64,000 nt of DNA from Pseudoflavitalea sp. G-6-1-2 (GCF_012927185.1 NZ_JABBGB010000003.1:1550001-1614000), one strand, 5' to 3'. Numbered from the stretch's first letter, positions 6,079-17,004 are shown. Numbers and translations are program-made. The notes: a model not told the origin generated them from the sequence alone.

Positions 6079-9000
6079 ATGAAGATGCATTTTGCTCTTT
6101 TGTATGTTGCTATATTTGTTACTTTTCATTTGCATGCACAGATTCCTCAACCTCTTCAAACGATTCCTTCTCCCAATGCCTGGTCATTTGTTCAATACGG
6201 AAAAGTGCCGATTTCTGGTTTTACAGGAATGCCATCGATCGCAATTCCATTGCATAATCTCAATTATAAAGATCAGGATGTTGGTACTTCATTAACCTAT
6301 AATGCAGCTGGCTTCAGACCCGATATGCATGCCAGCTGGGTTGGAACCGGATGGAATCTCACTGCAGGTGGAGTGATCACCCGGCAAGTGAACGGATTGC
6401 CAGATGATTTTCAGTATACCCTGGAAAATATTTGTGATTGTAATCCACAGATCAGCAACGATGCATCCCAAACATTCAAACTCGGCTTCATAAGGGATTA
6501 TCAAAGTACTGAATATTCACTTCAAAATTTGTTGGATGCAACTTCTTATTTCGTAAATACCAATTCGGGCGGTACACCCAGTTGGGCCAAATACCCCAAT
6601 CCATTGCCTTATAGAGCGGAATACTGGGGACCCAGTTGTTATGCTGTACAACGAATCTACAAAGGCTCAACCACGGAAATGTACTATGGAACAAAAGACC
6701 TGCAATCCGATGAATATAGCTTTAACGTAATGGGGTATTCCGGTAAGTTTTATTTTACCGATCCATTTAATATTACTGTTGTTTCTGATAAGCATTTTAA
6801 GGTATCACGCCTCACTTTTCAGGATATTCCGGACGAATTATGGAAGCCAATCAGTGGACCCAATGCCGGAGCAACCTGCAATCACTGGATGATGGAGTAT
6901 TCTCCCTGGAAGGCCTATAACAAATACCCACAGGCATTGAGAGGATTTATGCTTGTAGCTGAAGATAATACAACATTCACTTTCGGAAATGATGAATACT
7001 GGAAGGATGCTGTAGAGTATTCAATTTCTGAAGCAAGCGCGCCTGGTCAGGCTGTTACTGGGCGTCAGGCGGAACAAGATTACTGGGTTGCCAATTCATG
7101 GTATTTATCGTCGATCAGGTTTCCTGATGGGAGAGTGATCGATTACGAGTATCAGCGTGGAGAAAATATCCGTACACTTTTTACCAGTGAGTTTTATTTC
7201 GGGATAAAACAAAACAATCCGGGCTGTTTGGCTGCAGATGCCTCTTACACTGTGAATAGTAATACCACCTCCAGTAAAATCACTTCACCTGTTTACCTGA
7301 AACGGATCAGCGGAGAGTTGCTCGAAGCAAATTTCAGTTGGTCGAACACCGATGAAGAGAATGCTTTGAACCATGATGCAGGTGCTGCCTTTCGATGGAA
7401 GAAATTAGATGAGATCAGCGTAAAAGACTATCAGGGACAACAATACAAATGGCGGTTCTCCTATTATCCGTTAAGCAAATGGAGCCAGCGCCTTTTTCTG
7501 CAAAGTGCCGAGAAGCTTACCTGGAATAACATATCTGTTGGTGAGAAATACAGCATGCTCTACGATAGCGCCCTAACCTTGCCCAATTACAATGCTAATC
7601 AGAATGACCATTGGGGATTCTGGAATGGAGTACCATCAGGTACTGCGGTTGGTTATACCAATGAACAACTGGATGTAAAGCGAAGTGCTGTACTGGCTAA
7701 CACCAGGGCTGGCATATTGAAACGGCTTACATTTCCAACAGGCGGATATAATGAGTTTATCTTTGAACAAAATACATACGGCAAACGCGTAAAACTTCAG
7801 CGGGATCAGGGCGTGGAGCTAACAGGCACAAATAAGAATGCAGGAGGGCTTCGCATAAGGAGCGTTTTAGCCTATGAGCCTACAGCTGATAAAAGCACGA
7901 CTACAGAATATTTTTATGTAGACGGATATACGCCAACACTTACACCAGCTCAGATAGCTCAACTTCCATCCAGCGGTGTGCTGAATCAGTATTCATATAT
8001 CTATCAGTGGGACCAGATAACCACTAATATGTATACTTACCCAACCTGCACGCAAAATGTAAAAATCAATATAACCTCCAATCAACCAATGAACCCTGCT
8101 ATGGATGATGCTCATCTGGGGTATTCAACGGTTATAGAAAAATATGGTGATGGCTCATACAAAAAGATGGTGTTTACCAATCATGACAATGGCCATCCTG
8201 ATGATCCTCCACTTGGTGGCATCAATACATTTCAATCGCCATATAATAAGTTTTCGAGTCGTTCTATTGAACGGGGCAAATTGCAAAGTGAAGAAATTTA
8301 CTCCAATACCAATAAGTTGTTAAGCAGTACTGAAACTGAATATACTGCAATTCCGATGTACGGATCCACTGATCAGAAATCTTATATACCCCGTTTTACA
8401 TTGAATTTGCTGGATGCTACTGCACAGGCAAGCGGAACTGTACCTTACACGGTAATTCCGGTGAGCTATATTTTATCCAATCAATTTAAAGAGTATACCT
8501 ATTTCTATAAGCCTGCTAAAGTTGTAACCAAAATATTTGATCAGGCCACCAATAATTACCTGCTTAATACCCAAACCATTCAGTACTCACAATACTGGCC
8601 ATCCGTAATTACGCAAACAAATAGTGAAGGGAAAGTGGTGAAGCAGATCAATAAATATTCCTGGGATATCGGAGGCAACACTTTTATGATGAGCCGGCTT
8701 AGCAATGATTATCCGGCTACTGTTGTGGAGAAGATCAATACAATAAAAGAAAATAGTACTGCGGAGGAAATGATTACTTCGGCTTTTTTGGACGAGTACT
8801 ATAAGAATCCCAATAGTGATTATGCGAAGCCTTTGATAGAGCGAAAATACTCACTGGCATTAACCAATCCGGTTCCATTGGCAAGTCTCTCTCCGTCTGT
8901 TGCCAATGATCTTCCTTTCTGGACTCCAGGGCCCTGGCAAAAAGACAATCGGTACGTTAAAGAAATAGAACTGCCTAAATATGACAAATATTTCAATCCG

Positions 9001-10221
9001 GTTGTCACATATTCCCGTGATGGACTCATTAATAACATAATCAAAGGTTACAGGGATCTGCGTGTTATTGCCGGCATAAACATGAATGGTACGGCATCTG
9101 ATCTGTTAGCTGTTACCAGTTTCGAACATCAGGATATAATCAATGTAACGGAGGGTATTGGAGAAACTCAACGTATTCCAGATGCTGATCAATGGATATT
9201 GGAGGGTTCTCTGATATCAACCGAAGCATTTACGGGAGCAGTATCATTCAGTGGAAGGGTACGCTGCAAAAATTCATTTAGAGATGGAACATTATATGTC
9301 ACAGCCAGGAGCAATGGTGCGGCTCCTTCTTTAGAAAAGTATGATGCAGCAACTTTTAGCTACCTGCCATCCAATATTTCTCCAATAATTGTGTCGGAAT
9401 ATGCGGGATGGAAAAAATACCAGTTTGATATTTCTACAACTCAGTCCTTCATCTGGGCTGTGAATTCGAATGGAAATATCATGGATGATGTGATTGCAGG
9501 GCCAAGATACGTAGCCCCACATTATTATACGATGTACGGATATAAAGATGGACTTCTAACTCATATTACTGACGGAAAACTCAGAAGAACCTTCTATGAA
9601 TACGATGCAATAGGTCGTCTGAAACTCATACGTGATAAAGACAGCAATGTAGTAAAGGTGTTTGATTATCAGTTTCAGGCCCCAGGCCATGGAAACGCAA
9701 TCTGGAATAGCACCAATGTCAAACGTTGCAAACCATGCTCACTGAATCCAACCTATATCACCGCTATAGAACAGCGAAAGGATATTGACGTCAACCCTCA
9801 AAGTTCAACTTATCAACAGGTTCGTTGGGTGGATATAGGTGCAAATAGTAGTTGCGCGGATATTTCTGCCTGGCAGAATACGGCTACCCCCCTGCGTTGC
9901 AGAAGAATTTATGGCAACAAGAATACTGGCGAACAGGAACAGGAGCAAATTGATGTAAATCCCTGCAGTTCTACTTATAATCAATTACGTTGGATAGTAG
10001 TTGGAGTGAATCCTGCTGCCTGCCCTTGTAACTATTGCACCGGGCCGGATCAGAAATGCATAGATGGTGTGTGCAGTGAGGGAGTGAAAGTATATACTGG
10101 AACATTCGGTTATGATCCCAGAACCCATATGTATAATTGTTACTATGTCTACCAATTTGGTGATGGATCTGTATCAGCAGTTCAATCTGAATGGCAATAT
10201 CAAATTTGCTCTATAGAATAA
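6079..10221 (+). CDS. Very large secreted RHS-related protein
   Basis: Encodes 1380 residues. The ATG at 6079 gives a signal peptide (MKMHFALLYVAIFVTFHLHAQ). The early mature region has the RHS/SpvB-like opening YNAAGFRPDMHASWVGTGW followed by LTAGGVITRQVNG. Tyr- and Asn-rich beta repeats follow over most of the length. Near residue 1190 there is one canonical YD repeat, YEYDAIGRLKLIRDKDSN. The C-terminal 180 residues are Cys-rich and contain two related units, DIDVNPQSSTYQQVRW and QIDVNPCSSTYNQLRW, which resemble the DUF5977-type repeats of Bacteroidota surface proteins. It heads an operon-like run with the genes at 10253 and 10636. A cell-surface role, perhaps as partner or shell of the downstream RHS toxin, is inferred. 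Confidence 0.75.
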   Translation: MKMHFALLYVAIFVTFHLHAQIPQPLQTIPSPNAWSFVQYGKVPISGFTGMPSIAIPLHNLNYKDQDVGTSLTYNAAGFRPDMHASWVGTGWNLTAGGVITRQVNGLPDDFQYTLENICDCNPQISNDASQTFKLGFIRDYQSTEYSLQNLLDATSYFVNTNSGGTPSWAKYPNPLPYRAEYWGPSCYAVQRIYKGSTTEMYYGTKDLQSDEYSFNVMGYSGKFYFTDPFNITVVSDKHFKVSRLTFQDIPDELWKPISGPNAGATCNHWMMEYSPWKAYNKYPQALRGFMLVAEDNTTFTFGNDEYWKDAVEYSISEASAPGQAVTGRQAEQDYWVANSWYLSSIRFPDGRVIDYEYQRGENIRTLFTSEFYFGIKQNNPGCLAADASYTVNSNTTSSKITSPVYLKRISGELLEANFSWSNTDEENALNHDAGAAFRWKKLDEISVKDYQGQQYKWRFSYYPLSKWSQRLFLQSAEKLTWNNISVGEKYSMLYDSALTLPNYNANQNDHWGFWNGVPSGTAVGYTNEQLDVKRSAVLANTRAGILKRLTFPTGGYNEFIFEQNTYGKRVKLQRDQGVELTGTNKNAGGLRIRSVLAYEPTADKSTTTEYFYVDGYTPTLTPAQIAQLPSSGVLNQYSYIYQWDQITTNMYTYPTCTQNVKINITSNQPMNPAMDDAHLGYSTVIEKYGDGSYKKMVFTNHDNGHPDDPPLGGINTFQSPYNKFSSRSIERGKLQSEEIYSNTNKLLSSTETEYTAIPMYGSTDQKSYIPRFTLNLLDATAQASGTVPYTVIPVSYILSNQFKEYTYFYKPAKVVTKIFDQATNNYLLNTQTIQYSQYWPSVITQTNSEGKVVKQINKYSWDIGGNTFMMSRLSNDYPATVVEKINTIKENSTAEEMITSAFLDEYYKNPNSDYAKPLIERKYSLALTNPVPLASLSPSVANDLPFWTPGPWQKDNRYVKEIELPKYDKYFNPVVTYSRDGLINNIIKGYRDLRVIAGINMNGTASDLLAVTSFEHQDIINVTEGIGETQRIPDADQWILEGSLISTEAFTGAVSFSGRVRCKNSFRDGTLYVTARSNGAAPSLEKYDAATFSYLPSNISPIIVSEYAGWKKYQFDISTTQSFIWAVNSNGNIMDDVIAGPRYVAPHYYTMYGYKDGLLTHITDGKLRRTFYEYDAIGRLKLIRDKDSNVVKVFDYQFQAPGHGNAIWNSTNVKRCKPCSLNPTYITAIEQRKDIDVNPQSSTYQQVRWVDIGANSSCADISAWQNTATPLRCRRIYGNKNTGEQEQEQIDVNPCSSTYNQLRWIVVGVNPAACPCNYCTGPDQKCIDGVCSEGVKVYTGTFGYDPRTHMYNCYYVYQFGDGSVSAVQSEWQYQICSIE

Positions 10222-10252
10222 AAAGCAAGTTGAATTCAAAAATAGTCTGAGT

Positions 10253-10582
10253 ATGAAAATATTATTAACCATCGGTATTGTTTTTTTAACACTGTCAGTT
10301 TGTGCACAATCTCCGGGAGAACAAGTGGCTGCAAAAATTGCAAAGAAGATGAAAGATTCACTCGCATTGACAGAAGAGCAAAGGGTAGCGATCTATGATA
10401 TCAATATGCAGATGCATAATAAGAAAATGCCTTTGTTCATCAAGTATAAAGGCACAGACTCCCTTCGGATTCTTTTGCAGCGGATAGAAAACAGCAGAGA
10501 TACTTTGTACAGCGCAGTGCTGCCCCCTGAAAAGTATTTATTGTATAAACAAAAGAAAACTGTGCTGGTATATGATAAATAG
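10253..10582 (+). CDS. Small secreted helical protein between two RHS genes
   Basis: Encodes 109 residues with a signal peptide ending at SVCAQ. The mature part is helical and charged: KIAKKMKDSLALTEEQRVAIYDINMQ, then RILLQRIENSRDTLYSAVLP. The L-T-x-x-Q pattern and the helical hairpin resemble the Spy/CpxP-like periplasmic proteins of Bacteroidota, though the match is weak. It lies 31 bases after the large RHS-related gene and 53 bases before the RHS toxin, so it is likely co-transcribed. A chaperone-like or secretion-helper role would fit but is only inference. Confidence 0.65.
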   Translation: MKILLTIGIVFLTLSVCAQSPGEQVAAKIAKKMKDSLALTEEQRVAIYDINMQMHNKKMPLFIKYKGTDSLRILLQRIENSRDTLYSAVLPPEKYLLYKQKKTVLVYDK

Positions 10583-10635
10583 CCATTTGTTGTTTCCAAT
10601 TTCAAACCTCTTGAATGTCCGCTAAAGTAAAACAT

Positions 10636-13600
10636 ATGAAAGGGAAAGTTCTGGTCTTGTGTCTCATGGTTCAATGCCTTGCTTCCACTGCACAGCAAAA
10701 AGCACCAGCTGCTTATGATACCGCCGGCAAGATCAATTATATACGTACATGGTCAGCAACAGCTCCTGAAAACGATCCTTCGGTATTGGTAATAAAACCT
10801 TTGAAAGATGTAAAGCAGACAACGCAATTTGTGGATGGATTGGGCCGTTCGCTGCAAACCGTTATTAAACAAGGTTCGCTGATATCAGGTTCAACTGCTG
10901 TTGATCTTGTTAACCCGGTAGTATATGATTCATATGGCAGAGAAGTGTATAAATACCTGCCTTTTGCTGCCAATAACACCGGTGGCAATACTGCTATCAA
11001 TAATGGAGCATTTAAACTCAATCCCTTTCAGCAGGATTCTGTTTTCAATAAAGGACAATTCCCTGGCGAAACTTTCTACTACAGCAAAACCAATTATGAA
11101 GCTTCTCCGCTCAACAGGGTAACAGATGCTTATGCAACCGGCAACAGTTGGGCGGGGAGCGAAACCAATACAGACGCCAATACCCGTCGGAGCATCAGTC
11201 AGCAATACCTGATCAATGCTGTTGCGGATTCTGTAAGAATCTGGAAAACGGACGAAGCGACGGTTTCAACTTCTGCATCCTATGCAGCGAATACCCTGTA
11301 TAAGAATGTAACCATCGATGAACAGAAACAAAAGGTCGTTGAATACAAAGACAGTGAAGGTAAAGTGATTCTAAAGAAAGTACAGATTGCTGCAACGCCC
11401 TCCACTGGCCATTCCGGGTGGTTATGCACTTATTATATTTATGACAACCTGAGCCGCCTCAGGCTGGTAGTTCAACCCAGCGGAGTAGAGCTATTGTTGA
11501 AAAACGCATGGACTTTAACAGCCGGGATATTGAACGAGTATTGCTTCCGTTATGAGTACGACGAGCGAGGGCGCATGATTGTGAAGAAAGTACCAGGTGC
11601 CGGTGAAGTGTGGATGGTATATGATCTGCGCGATCGAATGATACTGCTGCAGGATTCATTGAACAGAGGCAACAGTACAAAAAAATGGCTGTACACCCAA
11701 TATGACAACCTGAACCGGCCTGTTATTACCGGATTGTGGAACAATGCCAATGACAAAGCTTATCACAAAGCACAGGCTGATAATCCTCCTTACAATGGCT
11801 ATCCGGATTTATCAGGACAGACTTACGAAGAGTTAACAAATACTTACTATGATAATTACACCTGGGCTGCTACTCTTCCTGCGGCTCTCAAAGATTTTAC
11901 TATCAGTGATGTTAATGTGTATTTGCTGTCCGCTTCCAACACTGTCTGGCCTTACCCTCAGGCGGTACAAAAAACTACCTCCACAACCGGACTGGTTACC
12001 GGAGGAAAAATGAAGGTGTTGGGCACTGGCAGTCAGTTGCTGGCCACTGTAAATTTTTATGATGATAAAGACCGACTGATCCAAACGCGGTCGCAGAATA
12101 TCACCGGTGGTGTAGATGTAGTTACCACTCAATACAGTTGGAGTGGTCAACCATTGGTGGTGGTGCAAAAGCAGGAAAAGGCCGGAATCAATCCGCAAAC
12201 GCATATCATCGTAACCAAAATGGAGTATGATGATCTCGGCCGTGTATTGAACATAAAGAAAACAATCAGCAGTACCATCAATGGCATCGTTTTAACCAAG
12301 CCTGAACAAGTAATTGTCAGCAACGAATACGACGCACTCGGTCAGCTGAGCAAAAAAATATTGGGGGGAGCAAATATCATAGACTCGTTGCGGTATGAAT
12401 ATAACATTCGGGGCTGGTTGTTAGGCACCAACAGGAGTTACGCGAAGGATGTTCACCCAAATAACTATTTTGGCTTTGACCTGGGTTATGATAAGGTCAA
12501 CAATGGACTGATCGGCAATCAAACCTACACAGCAGCACAGTACAACGGCAATATTTCTGGTACAGTCTGGAAGAGCAGGGGTGATGGCGAAAAACGTAAA
12601 TACGATTTTGGGTATGATGCTGCCAACAGACTGCTGAAAGCAAACTTCACCCAATACACCGGAACAACGTTCAATCTCACCGCTGGCCTTGACTTCACAT
12701 CCAAAGACATGAGCTATGATGCCAATGGGAATGTTCTTTCGATGTCTCAACGTGGCTGGAAACTGGGTGGCAGCGCCACCATCGACAGCCTACTGTACAC
12801 GTACAACAACAGCAACAAACTGCAGAACGTAATCGACCGCAGTAATGATGCGCAAACCAAACTGGGAGACTTCCGGAGTTCGTCCTTGTACATGACCGCC
12901 CTGAGCAACAACAAAACCACTGCTGCGATAGATTACGTGTATGATGGCAACGGCAACATGATCCGTGATCGTAACAAAGATATCGGCGATGCCGGTAATA
13001 ACGGTATTGTGTTCAATCACCTGAACCTGCCTTCGGTGATCACCGTACGAACCACTGCGGGGGCTGTCAAAGGCACCATCACCTATACCTATGATGCGGC
13101 AGGCAACAAACTGAAGAAAACCGTTGCAGAAACAGGGCAGCCCACTAAAACAACCCTGTATCTCGGCGGAGCCGTGTATGAGAATGATACCTTACAGTTT
13201 TTGTCCCACGAAGAAGGCAGGCTGCGTTATTCTAAACAATACTATCAGAATGGCAGTAGTGCCTACAAATACTTCTACGATTACTTCCCGAAAGACCACC
13301 TCGGCAACGTAAGGATGGTATTAACGGAGCAGAAAGATACCGCCAACTATTTAGCCACAATGGAAGCTGCGTACCGGGCTAAAGAAACTGCTCTATTCTA
13401 TAACATACCGGAGACGGCTTATCCGAAGGCTGCTGTACCGGGTGGTTATCCAGCCGATGCCACCACCAACCCCAATGACTCGCTGATCCGCGTTAATGGC
13501 AGTGGTCGCAAAGTAGGGCCTTCACTGGTACTGAAGGTGATGAGTGGCGATAAGATCGATCTTGGGGTAAAGTCCTTTTACCGGGGTAATGGAACTGCCG

Positions 13601-14979
13601 GTTCTACCAGTGATCCGCTGAATGATATCCTGAGCGTACTGGCAAGTGGCATTACCGGAGCAGCAGGAGAAACCAAAGGTGCTCTTGCACAACTTAATAA
13701 CCTATCTACGAGCCCGCTGGTAGGAGCATTGAATAGTTTCCGAACCGGCAACAACAGTACACTTCCTTCCAAACCCAAAGCTTACCTGAACTGGATGTTG
13801 TTGGATGAACAACTCAAATACGTGAGCACCGGCAGTGGCGCGTTGCCGGTCGGCAATGCGGATGTGTTGACGGCTTTAGCTCCCCCTACTGTAACCATCC
13901 CTAAGAATGGATTTTTGTACATTTATGTAAGCAATGAAACGCAGAACTGGGATGTGTTCTTTGATAACCTGAGTGTGAGGCATTACACAGGGCCAATGAC
14001 GGAGGAAACGCACTATTATCCGTTTGGATTGACGATGGCGGGGATTAGCTCCAAGGCGGCAGGCAGACTGGATAATAAGTATGAATACAATGGGAAGGAA
14101 AAACAGGAAAAAGAGTTCAGTGATGGCAGTGGCCTTGACTGGTATGACTTTGGAGCTAGAATCTATGATGCGCAGATTGGCAGGTGGCATCTTGTGGATC
14201 CTAAAGCAAGTGAGATGAGTTGGATATCTCCTTTTAACTTTGGATATAATAATCCATTTAGGTTCATTGATAAAGATGGAAGAGCACCAGAGGATATCGT
14301 GTACTTCAACACAAAAGGACAAGAAATTAGTAGAATAAAATCTGAAACAGAGTTTAGAGCAGTTGTTGTGTTTTCTGCAGGATTAATGCAGCCTCCAATG
14401 TATGTCGATGCTCCTTTGCCTAATGTAATCCAAAGAAGAGAAAATGAATCAGGTGGCTTTGAAGATGTGACAGGAGCACAATTTCAGCAAAATGATTACC
14501 AAATAGCAGCAAGTACTTTTTTAACTAATCTGGAATTGAAGTCTGGAAACATGGTAGTTGGGGATAAAGGAGGAGATATTATTCCTCAGGGAGAATTGGC
14601 TAAAGTTCCTGAAATATCTGTAAATACTGTCAAAGCGTGGAGTATGCAGGAGTCACATGCTGGAACAACCGGAGCTATATTGCAGGTTAATAAGAATGGA
14701 GATTTTACTCCAGACAAAACCTCAATCGGAATTAAAAAAGGTGAAAAATACTCAACTCATCAGGAAATAAATTTTGCAATCAGATACTTAATTGGAAAGG
14801 GGTTTAAGGCAACGGATGTAAAGTATACAAACGGTGGAAAAACTAAAGAAAAAAAATATGAGTGGCAAGGGTATGATACTGCCCTTGAAAATTATAATGG
14901 AGGGGGCGTAGACAACTATAAGGATAGGGTTAATACAATGAGAGATGAAAGTAAAAAACCGAATCCTAAAAATTATTAA
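10636..14979 (+). CDS. RHS-repeat polymorphic toxin with lysozyme-like C-terminal domain
   Basis: Encodes 1447 residues from the ATG at 10636, or seven more from 10615; the later start is preferred for its A-rich leader and compact signal peptide ([19 protein letters not shown]). Residues from about 30 match the DUF6443 opening of Bacteroidota RHS proteins (NYIRTWSAT, then [12 protein letters not shown]). Many YD repeats follow ([30 protein letters not shown]). The core ends with [29 protein letters not shown] and [14 protein letters not shown] near residue 1215. Beyond it the DNA becomes clearly AT-rich and the protein changes to a domain with [35 protein letters not shown] and [12 protein letters not shown], resembling lysozyme/transglycosylase enzymes. 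The Glu of QESHAG would be catalytic. The predicted target is peptidoglycan of competitors. Confidence 0.85.
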   Translation: MKGKVLVLCLMVQCLASTAQQKAPAAYDTAGKINYIRTWSATAPENDPSVLVIKPLKDVKQTTQFVDGLGRSLQTVIKQGSLISGSTAVDLVNPVVYDSYGREVYKYLPFAANNTGGNTAINNGAFKLNPFQQDSVFNKGQFPGETFYYSKTNYEASPLNRVTDAYATGNSWAGSETNTDANTRRSISQQYLINAVADSVRIWKTDEATVSTSASYAANTLYKNVTIDEQKQKVVEYKDSEGKVILKKVQIAATPSTGHSGWLCTYYIYDNLSRLRLVVQPSGVELLLKNAWTLTAGILNEYCFRYEYDERGRMIVKKVPGAGEVWMVYDLRDRMILLQDSLNRGNSTKKWLYTQYDNLNRPVITGLWNNANDKAYHKAQADNPPYNGYPDLSGQTYEELTNTYYDNYTWAATLPAALKDFTISDVNVYLLSASNTVWPYPQAVQKTTSTTGLVTGGKMKVLGTGSQLLATVNFYDDKDRLIQTRSQNITGGVDVVTTQYSWSGQPLVVVQKQEKAGINPQTHIIVTKMEYDDLGRVLNIKKTISSTINGIVLTKPEQVIVSNEYDALGQLSKKILGGANIIDSLRYEYNIRGWLLGTNRSYAKDVHPNNYFGFDLGYDKVNNGLIGNQTYTAAQYNGNISGTVWKSRGDGEKRKYDFGYDAANRLLKANFTQYTGTTFNLTAGLDFTSKDMSYDANGNVLSMSQRGWKLGGSATIDSLLYTYNNSNKLQNVIDRSNDAQTKLGDFRSSSLYMTALSNNKTTAAIDYVYDGNGNMIRDRNKDIGDAGNNGIVFNHLNLPSVITVRTTAGAVKGTITYTYDAAGNKLKKTVAETGQPTKTTLYLGGAVYENDTLQFLSHEEGRLRYSKQYYQNGSSAYKYFYDYFPKDHLGNVRMVLTEQKDTANYLATMEAAYRAKETALFYNIPETAYPKAAVPGGYPADATTNPNDSLIRVNGSGRKVGPSLVLKVMSGDKIDLGVKSFYRGNGTAGSTSDPLNDILSVLASGITGAAGETKGALAQLNNLSTSPLVGALNSFRTGNNSTLPSKPKAYLNWMLLDEQLKYVSTGSGALPVGNADVLTALAPPTVTIPKNGFLYIYVSNETQNWDVFFDNLSVRHYTGPMTEETHYYPFGLTMAGISSKAAGRLDNKYEYNGKEKQEKEFSDGSGLDWYDFGARIYDAQIGRWHLVDPKASEMSWISPFNFGYNNPFRFIDKDGRAPEDIVYFNTKGQEISRIKSETEFRAVVVFSAGLMQPPMYVDAPLPNVIQRRENESGGFEDVTGAQFQQNDYQIAASTFLTNLELKSGNMVVGDKGGDIIPQGELAKVPEISVNTVKAWSMQESHAGTTGAILQVNKNGDFTPDKTSIGIKKGEKYSTHQEINFAIRYLIGKGFKATDVKYTNGGKTKEKKYEWQGYDTALENYNGGGVDNYKDRVNTMRDESKKPNPKNY

Positions 14980-14981
14980 TC

Positions 14982-15473
14982 ATGAAATCACTAATACTGC
15001 TTTTACAATTAAGCGTTTCTGTTAATTGTTTTTCACAGAGTCAAAGGCAATTCGAAGTAATAAGAACAAAGCTAAACTTGGAATTAATAAACAAAAAAAT
15101 TACAAACAAAGACTCGTCAATTCTATTGGATAAGAATAGTAAACTTGTGTCAAATTATTTAGGTAATATAATCACAAGTAATAAGATCAAGTATCATGTT
15201 ATAAAGACGTATTATGTTTATAATATGAAAGTTAGTCCTACAATCGAAAGCAAAATACTTCTCTATAATATAAAGAATAAAATAATTGGATACTATCCAG
15301 TTCCAACCCGTAATTATCTGCCTGAATCAATAATTCATAATTGTATGGTATTCAATTTAGTTGAAAAGGACTGTGACAAAAAAGTTCGTATAAGTTTTAA
15401 AGGAGGAATACCGAAAGCAATTAACTTAGGGTGTATTGCAAATAACTACATTGAATTCATACCCCAAAAATGA
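14982..15473 (+). CDS. Secreted protein, candidate immunity protein for the RHS toxin
   Basis: Encodes 163 residues beginning two bases after the stop of the RHS toxin. MKSLILLLQLSVSVNCFSQ is a signal peptide, so the product would be periplasmic or surface-exposed. The rest is Lys/Asn/Ile-rich with low GC content, like the toxin C-terminal domain and unlike the RHS core. Two Cys pairs (NCMV, KDCDK, LGCIA) could form disulfides. No known family is recognised. Position directly after a toxin tip, matching base composition and export to the compartment where a peptidoglycan hydrolase would act all suggest an immunity protein that inhibits that enzyme. This is inference. Confidence 0.65.
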   Translation: MKSLILLLQLSVSVNCFSQSQRQFEVIRTKLNLELINKKITNKDSSILLDKNSKLVSNYLGNIITSNKIKYHVIKTYYVYNMKVSPTIESKILLYNIKNKIIGYYPVPTRNYLPESIIHNCMVFNLVEKDCDKKVRISFKGGIPKAINLGCIANNYIEFIPQK

Positions 15474-15618
15474 TTCTCCGAATTCAATCTTTGAGATTGA
15501 AACTGAAAAAGTAAGAGAAAACTGAAACTTCTCTTGTTAGTACGCTCATTTTTAATCCAACAGTTTATTTTCCTTCAGGAAGTAGACCTTGTATTATAGA
15601 TAAGCATCATTTGTCCAG

Positions 15619-15815
15619 ATACTTCTATTATTACTTCCTCAAAGATCATCTCGGCAACGTAAGAGGGTATTAACGGAGCAGAAAGATACCGCCAACTATT
15701 TAGCCACGATGGAAGCAGCTTACCAGGCGCTAAAGAACCTGCACTATTCTACAACATACCTGAGACGGCTTATCCAAAGGTTGCTGTACCGGGTGGTTAT
15801 CCGGCCGATGCTACC
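15619..15815 (+). pseudogene. Frameshifted fragment of the RHS core (orphan cassette remnant)
   Basis: About 195 bases closely resemble 13267-13470 inside the RHS toxin gene, coding for the stretch YFPKDHLGN through [15 protein letters not shown]. Relative to the intact copy there is a one-base loss near 15667 and a small insertion near 15728, so the fragment cannot be translated in one frame. Such repeats of the core downstream of an RHS gene are the usual leftover when a new C-terminal cassette recombines in and pushes the old tip downstream. The original toxin domain that should follow is essentially gone. The stretch 15474-15618 before it shows no gene. Confidence 0.8.
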
Positions 15816-15886
15816 AAACCACATTCATGAAAAAAACAGATGCTTACATCAGAGCTACAGGAGCACCTCGATATTAAAAGTGAATT

Positions 15887-16618
15887 ATGAAGAAAATAAT
15901 CAATTTTATATTTCTATTACTTATCTGCTGGATTTGTCAATCTTGTAATTCGCAAGAAACAAGTAGTAATGAGAAGAATACAGCAATAAAAGTCGTAGCG
16001 ACAGATAGTATTGATATCGATAACATTTATTTGAAATTATCAGATAATAGACCTCTTGGTTTTATTAAAATATCGGGGGAGTTTGTTTATGCAGAAAATG
16101 GTACAGATAGTACAAAATATGTTGCAAGATTTGTTTCAGATTCAATTATGAAAAATATTACCTATACAGGATATTCAAATAATAAAAATGATGTTCTGGA
16201 ACTAGGAACAATTCCAATTAATTTGAGAAGAAAAATAAATCCCTTAGCAATTGAAATAAGCAGACTCCAGTTTGCAGGAAAAAAATACCTGGTTTTTGCA
16301 GGCAAAGCTCAATCCGCCTCAGGTTCAGGGACACAGATTACATACTTTGTTTTAGTGGAATTAAAGAGTAATGATAAATTAGTAAAGTTTTGGGAGTTTG
16401 AAAGCAGATTTGGTGACATTCATAGCATTATTGACTTCAATAAGGATGGAGAATTGGATTACATTAAGATTGTCAATGGGAAAAAGGCCGATGAATATAG
16501 TTTAACAGTTAATAATATTAAAAGTGGCAAACAGATTAACAATGGATTTATCTTGTTGAAACATACAGGAAATGATAGATTTGGAGTGCTGCAAGATTCA
16601 CTTCTTAAAAAATACTAA
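15887..16618 (+). CDS. AT-rich lipoprotein, candidate orphan immunity protein
   Basis: Encodes 243 residues. MKKIINFIFLLLICWICQSC is a lipoprotein signal with a lipobox ending at Cys 20. The body is beta-rich with KKYLVFAGKAQSASGSGTQ and a DFNKDGELDYIKI segment, a D-x-N-x-D-G motif like FG-GAP/VCBS calcium loops. GC content is low, as in the immunity candidate at 14982. It follows a broken RHS core fragment. Lipid-anchored periplasmic proteins in this position often are immunity proteins left behind by a displaced toxin tip. No family is recognised and the role is inferred from context. Confidence 0.6.
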   Translation: MKKIINFIFLLLICWICQSCNSQETSSNEKNTAIKVVATDSIDIDNIYLKLSDNRPLGFIKISGEFVYAENGTDSTKYVARFVSDSIMKNITYTGYSNNKNDVLELGTIPINLRRKINPLAIEISRLQFAGKKYLVFAGKAQSASGSGTQITYFVLVELKSNDKLVKFWEFESRFGDIHSIIDFNKDGELDYIKIVNGKKADEYSLTVNNIKSGKQINNGFILLKHTGNDRFGVLQDSLLKKY

Positions 16619-17004
16619 GACAAATTTTGAGTTAGCTTATTAAGTGAAAATTTTTAGAATAGGTGGATAGTATCAACTGGGGTTGGAGAACCTGCTCTGG
16701 ACTGAATTTTATGGAGCATTATATTGCTCCACTTTAGAAGATCGCCAGCTTTTAAATCCCCGCAAACATCAGATTAATAAACATATCCGCCAGCAAAAAA
16801 ATATAGTTGAGCATTCTGCAAAAGGCATAATTAGAACTCCGGACCACTCACTACAACAGGCCAAAGAATGAGTTTTGAGGATTACATGAATTGGGCTCAT
16901 CCTACTTATGTTCAAAATACGCCTTGAAATAATGAAATTGAAAAAGCTGCCCCTGAATGGGGCAGCTTCATTATAACGGGTCACATGAGAACTAATTTCG
17001 ATGC
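16619..17004. other. Gene-free AT-rich spacer after the RHS region
   Basis: About 385 bases. A small inverted repeat (TGGAGCA at 16712-16718 with TGCTCCA at 16725-16731) and the terminator at 16945-16969 are the only structures seen. Short frames here have no plausible start, composition or motif. Further decayed RHS cassette sequence is possible but not demonstrable by eye. Confidence 0.45.
16945..16969 (-). terminator. Terminator of the SusC/SusD operon
   Basis: A 10-bp stem (16945-16954 with 16960-16969) is followed on the minus strand by five T residues. It lies 36 bases after the stop of the M43-like lipoprotein gene and ends the 23508-17005 operon. Confidence 0.8.

Noticed and set aside
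15709-15948. 79-codon frame across the RHS core fragment
   Set aside because: It reads the RHS fragment in a wrong frame and runs into the lipoprotein gene; the stretch is better explained as a pseudogene.
16683-16871. 62-codon plus-strand frame after the RHS region
   Set aside because: It starts with TTG, has no motif, and lies in a decayed AT-rich spacer.
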